Of a stretch of DNA of 64,000 bases, positions 11,611 through 24,304 are shown one piece after another. Positions within the stretch are counted from its first letter, which is position 1. Every line of letters begins with the position of its first letter. The stretch comes from Mesostigma viride (lineage: Eukaryota; Streptophyta; Mesostigmatophyceae; Mesostigmatales; Mesostigmataceae). A program made the translations under genes and the position numbers. Location of the stretch: contig RPFO01000213.1 in assembly GCA_009746045.1 (NCBI GenBank), positions 5,490,761-5,554,760 on the forward strand, written 5' to 3'. The notes under the pieces were generated by a model. It made no database searches. It was not told the DNA's origin and saw only the letters and a program-made list of their open reading frames with translations.

Positions 11611-13025
11611 TTACGAAATGAGGCCGGCATGAAACATAGCCGGAAACACACACATGCAATGGCTAACGGCGGTATGGCTGACGGCGGAGCTCAGATTTAA
11701 TTTTTTTTTCGCGTCTGAGCCCCAAATCAATTCAGTCAGATCACTTGCATTTCAATGATGCGCCTTTTTTAGACGCACTCGCCATGCAGTGTCATCGGTT
11801 ACGGCTTAAACGCATGCAGTATCGAAAAAGTTACGCACGCGACAAGCAGCTAAATATGACGACTCCAAAAGCAAAACGAGGATCAATTGGAAAAGGAGCT
11901 TTCCGGCTCCCAGCCCAACCCTGGCACTCGCCATCGTCCTAATTTCCCAGCCGTCTGGGCCCGCAAGCCTATCGCCAGCAAACCCGGCCATCGCCATGAG
12001 CGCCTCACCAGAGCCCAAGAAACCCTAGCTGCCATGCGACCACAAACGGCGAACTTTGCTCCCAAGCCACGAATTCTTTTCTTTCCTTCGCTGGCTGCCA
12101 GGCCCTGACGAAGGAAGAATGCGCCGAAGTAGTCCAGTTCGATCTCAGCACAGGAACGCAAGCTCCTTGGGCCCGGTGGGCCCATCCCTGACGAGAACCT
12201 GGAGAGGTTCCTCGCGCCCGGCCAGAGTGCAGCCATCGCCTCGCTATCCTGTGCAGCTACTTCCAGCTCACTGCAGACGCCCTCACCGCTAAGCTCCGCC
12301 GGCACCCCAACCCGGCCTGCGCAGCCGGCAGCCACATCGGCTCCCTCCCTCCGCAAGGATGACATCCGCGAGCAGTGCTGGAGGAGCACATGACCTGGCC
12401 GTTGGCCGAGAAGCTGACCTCGCTGACCTCGGCGCTCATGCAACACGCCGGACTCGATCAGGCCCGGGTCTCCGGAAACCAAGGTCGTCCACAAGCTCCA
12501 ACCTCAGTTCACCGGGCGTAGCAGACCGCTGCGCAGGCATCTGAGGCGCATGCTGCACTTGTCTCTCGCCTAAATCAGGTGGAGGGCAAGTGTGAAGTGC
12601 GGCTTGCTCGTCAAGAACTAGCTAGAAGCGACCACCGCGCCCAAACCGCCGTCCTGGCCGCGCAGCCGGTCCCAGCGATTGCAGCGCAGACGGCCACCAT
12701 CGCAGCCCAGCCCACCCGGCCGGCAGACTATAGCCTCTCGCCGCACTCCTACGCGGACCTGCTTGCTGCGGTCAGCGACCGCCTCGACCACTGACGCTGG
12801 CCATGGCTACGAAACTCCAGGAGCTTGAAGACCTTAGCCAGGCAATTAAAACAACGGGAGGCCACCGCGATCGACCGCGCTCGCCGCGAGTGCTGAGTGC
12901 ATGGTGCTGCGTGACTCGCTTCGATCCCCCAGATTGAAGCCAGGTGAGACGTCAACCACCCTTAATGCCGACGAGCTCAATCAAGGACCAGCTCCTTACC
13001 ATCATCATGGGCCTGGTAGGTGATG
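11611..13025. repeat. Decayed repeat-derived sequence, partly shared with 60.7-61.0 kb
   Basis: No intact gene. Short frames change every 100-250 bases. The right part (about 12790-13025) resembles 60736-60990: GCTCCTTACC, GGGCCT/GGACCTCGTAGG and the CGATCG/CGCGAG region occur in the same order. The block continues after the MITE at 13579. Confidence 0.5.
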
Positions 13026-13033
13026 CGCGCATG

Positions 13034-13570
13034 CAAGTAGTCGAAGTGAACCTTCGACGTATAAAAGCAAATAGCCCGGCTAAATTTGCCACTGTCACGC
13101 GCGTGAGGTCAGGGGTTCGGTTCCTGCCGGAGCGAATTATTTGGGGAAAAAATCGCCAGGCGCAGGTGCCAGAATAAAGAATTGCTGAGCTTCTAGGAGG
13201 TCACGGTGCCTGAGGTTTCCTACTAAGAAAGTTTGTGGAGTTGAATATTGCGGCGTAAATATTCTGATCGCTCTTAATTGCAGGAATAGTGCTGGGTGCC
13301 GGAGCCTAGAGTGCGCAGGGCTAATTGCGCGGCTCAGGGCCGGAGGCGTAGTTAGGCTTAATTACGGAGGCCAGGGGGCCGGCGTAATTAGTCTGCGGAG
13401 GCTGGGAATTTGTGGTGCGCGGGCTGGCAGTGGGCTAGCAGCTAGCGAACGATCCTCTAAGATCGTCGTGCCTCCCGCGAAGTTCCCGCGTGTCAAATTT
13501 ATGTTATAAAGCAATTAGCTGGGCTATATTTGCTTTTATACGTCGAAGGTTCACTTCGACTAGCTACTTG
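13034..13570. mobile_element. 537-bp MITE with perfect 8-bp target-site duplication
   Basis: Identical CGCGCATG sits at 13026-13033 and 13571-13578. The element starts CAAGTAG and ends CTACTTG. Inverted arms of about 40-70 bp follow (left CAAGTAGTCGAAGTGAACC; the right arm carries an extra CTAG), and each contains the subpalindrome GTCGAAGTGAACCTTCGAC. There is no coding capacity. The 8-bp duplication is typical of hAT-superfamily elements, so assignment to hAT is an inference. Removing the element joins GGTGATG..CGCGCATG to GGTGCC, which restores a repeat whose sister copy is at 60.7-61.3 kb. Confidence 0.9.
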
Positions 13571-13578
13571 CGCGCATG

Positions 13579-13860
13579 GGTGCCACCGCCTTCCCCACTC
13601 AATTAAGGGACAAGGCGGCTCCCCCACCAGTCCTGCTCACCTTCCCCTTCCCTGAGGACAAGCAGCGGTTCCTTTCTCGTCGCAAGAGGTTGCACGACCT
13701 CACCTGGACGCTGGACGACGACCTGACCCCCGCTCAGCAGCAGCAGCGACGCGACCCGTGGCCAGAGTACCTCCGCCACAAGCAGGACCCCCAGACTTAG
13801 TAGCCCAAGGTGTACTAGTACAGGGAGGGGCGGGGACCTGATGAAGTCAATTAACCACAA
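13579..13860 (+). pseudogene. Fragment of a repeated reading frame (second copy at 61.0-61.28 kb)
   Basis: A 74-codon frame ending at 13800 contains KQRFLSRRKRLHDL and DDDLTPAQQQQRRD...EYLRHKQD. The same motifs, broken by frameshifts, are encoded at about 61020-61260 (CTCAGCAGCAGCAGCAGC). It is probably part of a mobile element's first reading frame. Family unknown. Confidence 0.5.
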
Positions 13861-13879
13861 GATGTGGACGCCCCCTGCG

Positions 13880-16190
13880 GGCTAGAATAGCCATTAGTAG
13901 CTAATCATTGGTAGTCACTGCCGCCATGCATGGCAGCCATGCCTAGAATTACCCAGTGACATCCACCGCCGGCTAACGCACGGTACACAACCAGCCCTAG
14001 CCTATCCTTAGTAGCCTTTGTACAGCCAGCCATGCTATACGTCCTGGCTATGATTAGCTGAATACTTGCCCACGCTCCTTGTTTTGATATGTTCACGCGG
14101 GTCTTATTGCACCCACAGACCTTGCCGGATCGTTTCATGTCCGATTGCTGCTGTGCCAGGCATGCCTTAATTAGGCATGAAGGAGAAAGGGGGTCTCTGC
14201 CCTTTCTTCCTGTTGTGCACATACAGGGATTAAAAGCACTTCGGTGCTCCGTGACTCCCCAACGGGAGCACGAGTTTAATAGGGAAACTGCCCATGTCAA
14301 AGAGGAAGGACCGTAAAGAAACGAATCACCATGCACGGCATGCAGGCACGCAAAGTGATCATGGAGCCAACTCCGTGATAACATGGAAAAAGATGCAGAA
14401 CAAGCTAGGCCCTCTGGGCTCAGGCAGTCGAGGACAATGACCCCCCAGCTGTGGGGAAAACGCGCGTGTTTCCGACTGCATGTGGGAGAATGCCCGACGT
14501 GACCGCTAGGGCCAGGCCCTACATGTTACCTGGCATGCCCCTTATTATAGGTTTGCTAGTTTAGGCTCTAGACAGTCGAATAGCTAGAAGCGGTATAGGA
14601 TTGTTGCCCATCCATCCATCCATCCATCCATCCATGAAAATTAAATTAAAGGAAGTAAGTACTTGCGTGTCATGCACATGGGCATGCCACGGAGTACTGT
14701 GCTAATCTCACAAGAAAAATAATTACACGGAAGTTACAAATATCGTCTGCCTCAAAATTAAATTAAACTAAATTAAATTATAACATGAACCCATTGGGAA
14801 ATCATGTAGCACATGTTCCATTGCTAATGGGTAGGTTTGAGCGGAGCCGTGGAAACTAGCTAAGTAGGCTAAGGATAAGCTATTAAGTAAGTAAGTACTT
14901 GCCGGTGTCATGCGCAAAGGCATGCCACGGAGTACTATGCTAATCTCATTAGAAAAAATAATTACACAAAAGTTTAAACAAATATCGTCTGCATCATTCC
15001 CCAACCATTACGCACTAGATGGGGATGTAATCTAAGCTATTAATCTATTCTAAGTTATACGAAAATCCTAGCGTCTACCAGAGCTACTCAGCAAAGCGGC
15101 CGGCCCTTTCTACTCAAATGGTCCTGCTTATGCTTCAGCTGATAGACTCGGCATCGACATGTGCTACACTAGACGCGACGGGCTCACCCCCGGGCAGCCT
15201 CCTGGTTTGTCTGTAATATGGATCGAGGCAGATGGTGCGCAAGGGTAGATGGCAAGTAGTGATGAAGGAGACCACCCCCAAGCCTGTGGGGGCTCCGCGT
15301 GTGACCAAGTATGGCATTCATAGCGATTCGGGCCGCGGTACGTGCCCACACCCCTGTAACTAGGACCTAGATAGCTTATACCATCCATTCCATCCCATGT
15401 TCCCCTCCCACTGAGGACTTATGCTCACGTGACGCAGTCACGTGTCTATTATTAATTAATTAATTAATGCTTCAGCTCCGCATATGGCATTCATATAGCG
15501 ATTCGGGCTGTGGTGCCCACAACCCTGTAATTAGGACCTAGATAGCTTACACCATCCATTCCATCCGCATGTTCCCCTCCCACTGAGGACTTATGCTCAT
15601 GTGACGCAGTCACGTGTCTATTAATTAATTAATTAATGCTTCGGCTCCATGCAAGTTCGTATTTGACTGGCGATTACCCCCCGCCCCCCCGAATTAATGG
15701 TCAGCCATACCGTTTCCGGCCCCACCGTCTAGGTCATCTAGTCGCTCTACACGTAAGCCAGCCATAATTTCAATGCACAAGGCTACACATTTCCATCTCC
15801 ATTCATTATCATCATCCTGAACGACTCGAAAACGCGGACAAGATAACGGCAGGCTCGAGCTACCATGGTCCGGATTCTCCCAATTTCTGGCCGGCGCTGG
15901 TTCTCTCCTTGATACTGAGTGTCTGCTGAGACGCCATCATGACCTAGCCATGCTTAGCCGGCCATGATCATCTTCCACCGCATGTCCGCAACTTTGCATA
16001 GATGCTGGAATACATGGTGTGGTGCAGGTGCACCTCAGCTGTGCACCCCGAGTAGTTGGCAGTTTACACCCACCACCTGCAGGTTGTCGCCTAGAATGTA
16101 TTAAAAACCATATGCCCGGCCCTTCTCAGGTATATGTGTCACATATCCTTCACACGGAGGTATGTTAATTCTTAATTAATGAATTAATAC
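13880..16190. repeat. Right arm of large inverted repeat (pairs with 3316-5100)
   Basis: Contains reversed unit C (about 13900-14290), two unit D copies (14655-14755, 14887-14995), reversed unit A (15133-15455 and a shorter copy 15472-15640, each with the CACGTG palindrome) and reversed unit B (about 15950-16190). It also holds a CATC microsatellite (about 14610-14635) and a roughly 160-bp SINE-like repeat at 15753-15915. Confidence 0.7.
15753..15915 (+). repeat. SINE-like repeat, copy 1
   Basis: Starts CGTAAGCCAGCCATAATTTC and ends in a conserved tail of the form TTTCTGG...GCGCTGGTT...TCCTTGAT. A second, nearly identical copy at 45277-45436 is flanked by an 11-bp target duplication. Tail fragments alone occur near 4749-4777 and 44193-44213. 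Confidence 0.75.
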
Positions 16191-16859
16191 TGAGTGTCTA
16201 GCTCATTGATACTATCAATCTGACAAAAATCACATATGATTTTCCCGAGCCCAGTCCATTGTGCTCATTTAGATTATCATCAAAGGTCCATTACACATAT
16301 AAGAAAATGAACAATTTGTGCTGTCCCTTGACTAACCCGTAACAGTAACCAGCCGCATCGCTGACAAAACTTCCAGCACTTTTGTTCGTGGGAAACTACA
16401 ACTCTATGCTGACCCCGTGAGCGTGCCAGCCCTGGAATCGCTTCGTTAAAGAGTAAGTGCTATGAAACAGGTCCATGCAAGCATCGCCTACAGCTCACAA
16501 CAACGTGCCTCGTGGAGGTAGGCATGCCATACGAGGGCCTAGGAAAATCGGCCTAGAAAAATCAGCCTAGGAAAATCAGCCTAGGAAAATGAGACCACAG
16601 CTAGATGGCAGCAAAGCCACACTTCACCAGGCCTCCACAATCTCGCGGAGTTCTTCCCTTAATATGCATATAGCATGCAACCAGCATGCATGTGCTCATA
16701 AAATCATCTAAAGCCCTGAGGGAGGCGAGTCATAAAAAGGGCCGTTAACAGTGTTCCTGGACAGACTGGCTGAGTGGCCATACATCATAAATGGCAAGTT
16801 GTGGCCACGTGTTCTCACTGAAAGCAAGCCTCTTATTGAAGATAAAGGCCCAGGTTGCT
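16191..16859. other. Intergenic and 3' flank of the villin gene
   Basis: No gene seen. Contains a short tandem repeat of (A)AAATCAGCCTAGG (about 16538-16590). The stretch just below 16860 is the presumed villin 3' untranslated region. Confidence 0.5.
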
Positions 16860-19800
16860 CTACCACAACTTGGCGGCCTTCTTCTTGGCATCCTGCTTCC
16901 ACTTGGGCTGCTTGTAGAAGTCCTCCCTGGACGCGCCCAGGTGCTGCACAAACTCTGCGTCGCTCAAGTAGGCCTGATACAACCAGCCACAAATAGAGAA
17001 GTGAAGAAATTTATCGTGTTACCTGTTATTCCCCATGGCTTCACAGGGCATTCACTCTGTCCATTATACATAGGATGCCCACTTCCACTTGCAAACGCGG
17101 GCAAAAGAAACCACAATCTTCAAATAAGCTTCAGCCACGCAAACAAACATCATGTAGAATGTAAAATTTTGGCCTTTGACATATCGACACCATGCCCTCA
17201 CAGCAGGCAGATCACACACTCGATCACACGCACCCATTTTAGTATACGCACGCCCTCATGGGCTCAACTGGCCCCCCGTTCTGCAAGGCTGAAAGCAGCT
17301 GCCCAACAAAACCCTTCATAAAGCGAGAACCCTACCGGGAGCTGGATGCTCAGGAGGAACAAAGTCACAGGAAGTACTATCGGAAGGGTCAAGAAGAGAT
17401 AGGGCAACGCTTGCTGATGAACACAAGGAGTACAGGTATCCAACCAACCTGGCATAAACGTGAACCTGTGGGAGCCCATTGACCCCAAGACTACCCCAAT
17501 CGCCTCCGGTTCCATCGTCCTGTATTACCCCAATACTACCATCCGCCCCACCCTTCTCAAACCCCCCCCCCACACACAACGCTCTCCCGCCCCCTCCCTC
17601 CCAACCTATCCCTCCCCCCCCCCCCCCACGACCCCCACCCTTTTCTTACAACTCCCCCCACGCCCCCCCCCCCTCCACCCCACCCCCACTCCTTGCCATT
17701 CACTTTGCGCTTGGAAGGGTCCTTTCCGCCCCCCCTTTTCGCACCTCGCGTTTGGAGGGATCCACCTCGGCCGGGAACTGCCCCGTCTTGAGCTGCTCGT
17801 ACGCGTACGAGCCCGGCACGATTGGCGCATACTCAACCGCGGGCTTGGGAGGCTCCGCCGGCGCCGCCTCCGCTGGTGCTGGTGCAGGTGCAGCAGCCGC
17901 GGCACTGCCGTCTGCAGCCGCCTTGAGGTCTGGTGGCGGGGTCACCTTCTTGAGCGTGAAGGACGGGAGCGTGACGTGCCCGCTGGCCGTGCGCGCGGGG
18001 CTCCCCCCGGTGGCCGCGGCGCCGGCCTCCCCCACGGCATGGTCCACGTGCTTGAGCGAGACAGGTGGCAGTGTGACATTGGTTGGCGCAGCCGAGCTGG
18101 CCTCCACGTGGCGCAGCGACGAGACCGTCCTCTGCAGCGAGTTGATGCCCTCGGTCGCGGATGCCGCACTCGCTGGAACGCCGGGCTTGACGTTGGGGTC
18201 CATGGGCTTGAGGGACCCTGCGCGGGATATGGGGGACGCGCCCACGGGGGGCTTGGCCGCGCTGGACGCGGGGGTGGGGGTGGCCGCGGCGGTAGACCGA
18301 GCGGGGGTGGTGATGGTGGGGGGATCCTCTTTCTTGAGCGACCCAGCCCTCGCGAGGGGCTCAGGCGTCGCGGCAGCGGCAGCCGCGGTCTCTTCTGGCC
18401 CTGCATCCATGAGGTCCAGGATGTTCCCGGCCTCCTTGCTGGCAGGTTGGGGGGTCACCCCGCCCGCGGGCGCTGCGTCGCCCACGCTGAGATCCATGAG
18501 CGAGGGGAGGAGGTCATCGGCGGGGGTGGCAGCGGCGGCCGCGGCGGCGGCGGCTTGGAGGGCAGCTTGCTTTTCCTTGGCCACGATGCTGCCGGCGCGC
18601 GAGGGTGGCCTGGGCAGGTCCGCGGGTCGGTCGCCTCCGCTGGCAGACGCGGTCCCTGTGGTCCCCCCTCCCAGGAGCTGCTCCATCTGGTCGGAGCGCG
18701 CGCTGCTCATCCGGGACAGTATGGCGCTCACCTGGCAGAGGGGGAAGGGGGGGGGGGGGGGGAAGGAAAGGGGGTGTGGGCAGGTATTATATGCATGGGG
18801 TAGGTTTGTGTGTGAGGAAACGGATGGTCGTGCTTAGGCCTGTTCAGAAGGATGGGGGTTGGAGAGATCGGGTGTCAAATGTGCATGTCTGAGTGGCTGT
18901 ATCAAACTTTTCCCTCTATTTTGTGTGTGTGTGTGCAAGCACGTGTAATACATTCAAGGAGGCATGGGTTACATCTAACGAGGCATGGGTTGCGTCTAAT
19001 GAGGCATGGGTTGCGTCTAATGAGGCATGGTTTGCGTCTAATGAGGAATGGCTCACGTCTAAGGAGGCTCACGTCTAATGAGGCATGGGTTACATCTAAT
19101 GAGGAATGGGTTGCGTATAATGAGGGATGAGTTGCGTCTAGTGAGGACTGGGCTGCGTCTAATGAGGAATGGGTGACGTCGAATGAGGAATGGGGTGCCG
19201 TGACAACCGTAGCGCACCCTCTGATGCAAGTCGGCATGTATCTGCCTTGCACATTCCCAGTCCGCCGCGTATCCCTGATGTGTTTTGCCCATCCTCAGTC
19301 ATAAGCAAATCATCTGATCGCATTTTACGCAAGGGGTAGTTACATCGCACAGAACTGGATCTCAGCACCAGTAGTAATATTCTTCTGATTCTGTCTTGGT
19401 ATCCTACGGCTGCATGGACTGGTCAACGCACCTCTTCACCGACCACGCCCCGCTGCTGTTGGTTGAGCTCCTGCAGCCTCTTCTGGTAGGGGTCCACAAA
19501 GCCCTGGGGGAGCGCAGTAGTGTGCGGGATGAGGGCACCATGCGTGGACGGTGTGAGGACACTGTGTGAGTAGGGTGAGAAGAGACGATGTACAGAATGC
19601 AAACCAGAGGATGCAAACCAGAGGAAGGCTGCAACAGCTATCCAGATAATGAACAACGTCCCAATGGGCAATGCGCAGTCCCAAAGCTACCCGGATGCCA
19701 AAGCTGCAAACCGAACCTGCCTGCAAGTTATGAAATTGCAACAACAACCAGGCTGCCAAACCCATAAAATTGCAAAAAGCAGTAGCTTGCAAACTAAATC

Positions 19801-22800
19801 CAACTTGCGCAATTAGCCAGGCTGTGAAACCTAGTTATGGCACATGGGCACATGGGCACAAGGCACACGGCCGTACTTGTGGGGGCGTACTACCTAACAA
19901 CCTACCTAAGAACCTACGCACAGCCTACCTATAGCCTACTAAAATGAGTCAAGGCACAACGGTCACCATGGCCACGTACCGTGGCGTTCCACTGCCAGCC
20001 GAGGAAGTATCGCGTGAACATGGGCGGCTCCTCCCCCTCTGGCACCAGCATCATCGTCGTGTCGTCGGGCGACCGGCCGTCCACGCTGCTCACTGCCGCC
20101 AGGTACTTCTGCAATTGTGTGTGAGTGATTGTGTGTGCGCGCGCACGCATGTGCACGTGTTGGGTTGGGGGTAGGGGTGGGTTTTGGGGGAGTGGGGGGT
20201 GCATAGGTAGCGTTAGTGAGTAGTGATTGATTGCATCTTCCCACCTGTGCAACGACTCGTCCACACACCGCCATCGATCCCACCTGGGATGCAGTACCTT
20301 GTACCCATCCACCGTGGCCACCTGTCACCCAAAATCAGCCTTCCAAATTCCGGAATTCCTGCATCTTTGCTACTGTCCCAATTCGGCCACCCCCACCATG
20401 TAGCACCACATCACCATCACCATCTAGCCATTCTAAACGATCCACCCACAGTGGCACCTGTCACCCTCATCAGTCCCCCAACTTCCATCCTTTCGAGCAT
20501 CCGTTCTCCAAACCAGTCCACCCCTCACCCCCCCATCATCACTGCATCCGCTCTCCCCACCTTGGCAGCATCCAGCCCCAGCCTCTTCTCGTCCTCGCGC
20601 GCGTGGCGTCCCTGCCACACGTAGATCTCGGTGTAGGCGTCCAGAATCATCACATCGCCCGTGTCCAGGTCGTCCTGCGCAAAGTTGAAGATCTCGCGCA
20701 GCTGCCAGCAGAAGAGAGGGGAGTGGGGAAATATAGCACAGATAAGTCGCAGGTGAATGAGGCAAGACGACGAGGAGGGTTGAAGGTTGCGCGCAGCTGC
20801 CAGCAGAAGAGAGGGGCCAGATAATCACGGCATAAACGTGGAGCAGGGGCAGGGGATAGCAGGTTCGATAGGATTGAGGAACTTCACTGTCCGGGTGTCC
20901 CTGTCGGAAGCTCAGGCAGGATATCCTGTTTAAGGCCACCCCTCGATTAGAGGGGTTGGTTATTTTAGCTCTGTAGGGTAATACGAGGTTATACAGGCAG
21001 TAGCTGGTCCATGGGACAAACCGGCGGCACACGCTAGTTGGTGAGTTGAACTATTAAGTCCTTGGAAGTACTCAATAAAGTGATTATCCTTGATAAATTG
21101 CGTGCTAGCAACCTCAATGCTTGTGAGGAGAAGTTGCCCCAACACATCTGGTCAATGCGAACTGTTGTCTCTGAATATTGTCTGGCCAACACCAACGGCA
21201 CAAGCGGCACTGTGTGCTGAACACAGGGCAGAATGGCCATGATGAATGCCACAGAGAATCGTTCCGTACCTTGAAGACTCCTGCCAGGCAGAGAGCCGTG
21301 GGGGCAGCCGCACAAATAGACCGCGGCGATGTCGGTGACGCCCACCATGCGGTCAACAAAGTCGACCACAGGCACGTAAGAGGCGGGAGGAGCACAAACA
21401 AGGCATGGCGTGAACAATAGTGATCGATTGCGGGGCTTAGCCATGTACCAACACTACATACTACATAGCAAATGTAGTAAATGTACTACTATAGGTAATA
21501 CACACATTACAGACATGCCAATGGTACGTGGGTCCTAGTTGCGCCCTCAGACAGTGGAGTATGCGGAGGGTGACACAAGCTTATACCCTATACCTTTTAA
21601 GACGAGAAGGCGTCCAAAACTGGTGCAATGCCTAGCACGAGTGTCCAGGCCTGGAGACCACGCGCTGGTGTCCAAGGCCAGAAGGGGCATACAACTGCCC
21701 TTGGTAACCTTCACTGCATGCTCGCTTCTTAGATGCCAATTACAACTATCACAGTGGCAAAACCTGCCGCAACCATCCTCTCCCACAACATGTGCAGGTA
21801 AGCTAGGAGATCTCAGGTCGCATTGGCAGCACGCCGTAACAGGCATGTGCGCTTAATACGTGCTACCCAACATCACATGGGCGCTGTTAGGATTGATCGT
21901 ACACATTCACCCAATAGCACGCGCTATGCCACCGCCTCCCTGACAGCCTTCCATAGCACATGGCATGCCGTCACCACTCGGAGAAGGGGAAGGGGGTGCA
22001 CGCGGCATGCGGTCACCACTCGTCACAGCACTGGAACAAGGACCAACAACATTACACCGCAGAATCAAGACTTCCTTCGCATGTTTCCATTCTTTTTTTT
22101 TCTTTTCTTTTTTTACTATGACTCCCTCACCCTTCTCGTCATGGCACTGGAACAGCCGCGGCTCTCGTGGCAGCTCATCTGCATCGCCCACCGACAAGTA
22201 CGGCGCGCGGCCACCCAGCAGCTCCCAGAACTCCTCGGGCTCCTCGCCCTCCAGCACCACCGTGACGGGGCTGCCCGGCTGGTGGGGGCAGGCAGTGGTA
22301 GTGTGTGGTAGCGTGGGGGAGGGAAGGGGAGGGGGACAGGAGTGAGGGGTATTTTAACTGAAACAACAGCACCGTGATGGGGCTGCCCGGCTGGTGGGGC
22401 CAGATGGTGACCTGTGGGGTAAGCGAGAGGTGGACAACAAACGGGGTGGGGGTGGCAAGGAGCCTAAAAAAGTTACGTAGATGGGAGCCGTGTGGTATTA
22501 GTTACAAGGCTGCTGGGCTGGTTACAAGGCTGCCGAGCTGCCGGGATGGTGGGGGCCGGTAGTTGTAATGTGTGTGTGTGGGGGGGGTAGGACTCGCCAG
22601 GTATGTCACCACCTTGCTCATGCAAGCCAAACAACAAAGCTGGTTCGCTACAACAATCAGCTCAGCATCATAGCAATTCCTCACTCATGACTGGATATTA
22701 GTGTGCACTGACAGGCTCCTCACCCAGCCCAGGATCTTGGCGGAAATGCTGCCCTCAACTTGATTCTTAACTTCCCTCGACGAACTAGTAATACATATAA

Positions 22801-24264
22801 TATATTCCCAAACCCTTCATCCCCTTACCTGCAGCTTCTCGGAGATCTTGGCGGCCACGCTGCGCTCCACTTGATCTATTATTACCCTCAACAAACGAGT
22901 AATAGATATAGCCTACCCCCAAACCCTTCGTCCCCTTACCCGCAGCTTCTCGGGGATCTTGGCGGCCACGCTGCGCTCCACTTGATCTATTATTACCCTC
23001 AACAAACGAGTAATAGATATAGCCTACTCCCAAACCCTTCGTCCCCTTACCCGCAGCTTCTCCGGGATCTTGGCGGCCACGCTGCGCTCCACATCCATCG
23101 ACCCCTTGCCGTTCCACACAAAGAACTTGTCGGGTGTCTGCAGCACAAAGCAGTCCTGCCCGTCCAGCGACGATCCCTCCAGGTCCACCTGCAGAGGGTT
23201 GGGGGTGGGGATGGAAAGGGCAGAAGGGGATCCCGGGCAGTGCATCCCGTGGTCCAGGAATAGCCCAGCCAGGGAACAGACCTATATTTCAAAACTAAAC
23301 ATAAAGCAGCCCACCTTGGAGCACCGGCGACGCGTGATGGATTAGTGCATACCGTTGTCAAGCGGCCACACACCAAGCAAGCCAGCACGGATAGCGCATC
23401 CCATTGGCAAGGGATAGCCCAACAAAAGCACAGATCCTAAAACAAACAAACAAACAAACAAAAATCAAAATCAAAACACAAAATATGCAAAGCGGCCCAG
23501 TGTGGGCACCATGAACCGACGGAGACATGCGATTGGTACGTTCATGTGCGACGGGCAATGCATCTAGTGGTAAAGCGGGACTTTGCCAAACACGCCTGCA
23601 CGAGCAGTGAAACGCGAGGCCACCCGGTAGCCCAGATTGCGGTAGCCCACATGGCGGTAGCCCAGATTGCGGTAGCCCACGTGGCGGTAGAATGAGGGTG
23701 CCACCAAACTTTTAGTACATTCTGGCTGCCAGACTTGATGTGGCAGTGATGTGGCGCTAATCTGGATAGTTTCGAATTTAGATCTGCTGGCATCTAGACG
23801 TCATGCAGTGATCATGTGCACGCCTGGACGGCACCAAACTGCCGTTTATCACAACCTATTGGCTGCCAAACTTGCTACAGTGACCATGCCCTCACCTGGG
23901 TGGCAACAAATAGTACTTTCTGCTGATTGCCAAACTCAATGCAGTGACCATGCCCTGACCTGGATGGCGCGTGTGTTGAGCTCGTGGCTGCCCTTGACGT
24001 GGAAGAGCGCGGTGGAGGCGCCCGTGTACGTCTCGCCCTCATCCGCCGTGAGGTGACCTGTTGCCTGGAACCCGCTCGGGTAGCCGCCCTGTGTGTCAGG
24101 GTGTACGACAGGGTGTACAATAAGCAGGAAGAGAGTCATAAGTCACAGAATATGACTATGCTGAAGTCATATTCATGCCTATGACTGGGGTGTGAGGACA
24201 GGCAGCAGCATATCGTGGATGACCAAAATGGCGGAAGGCCACTTACAACTCTTCCTAGAAAAAG

Positions 24265-24304
<40 letters not shown>

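Noticed and set aside
17460-18837. Plus-strand frames of about 450 codons over 17.5-18.8 kb
   Set aside because: Antisense shadows of the GC-rich villin linker exon on the minus strand, which has matching splice sites and a continuous protein.
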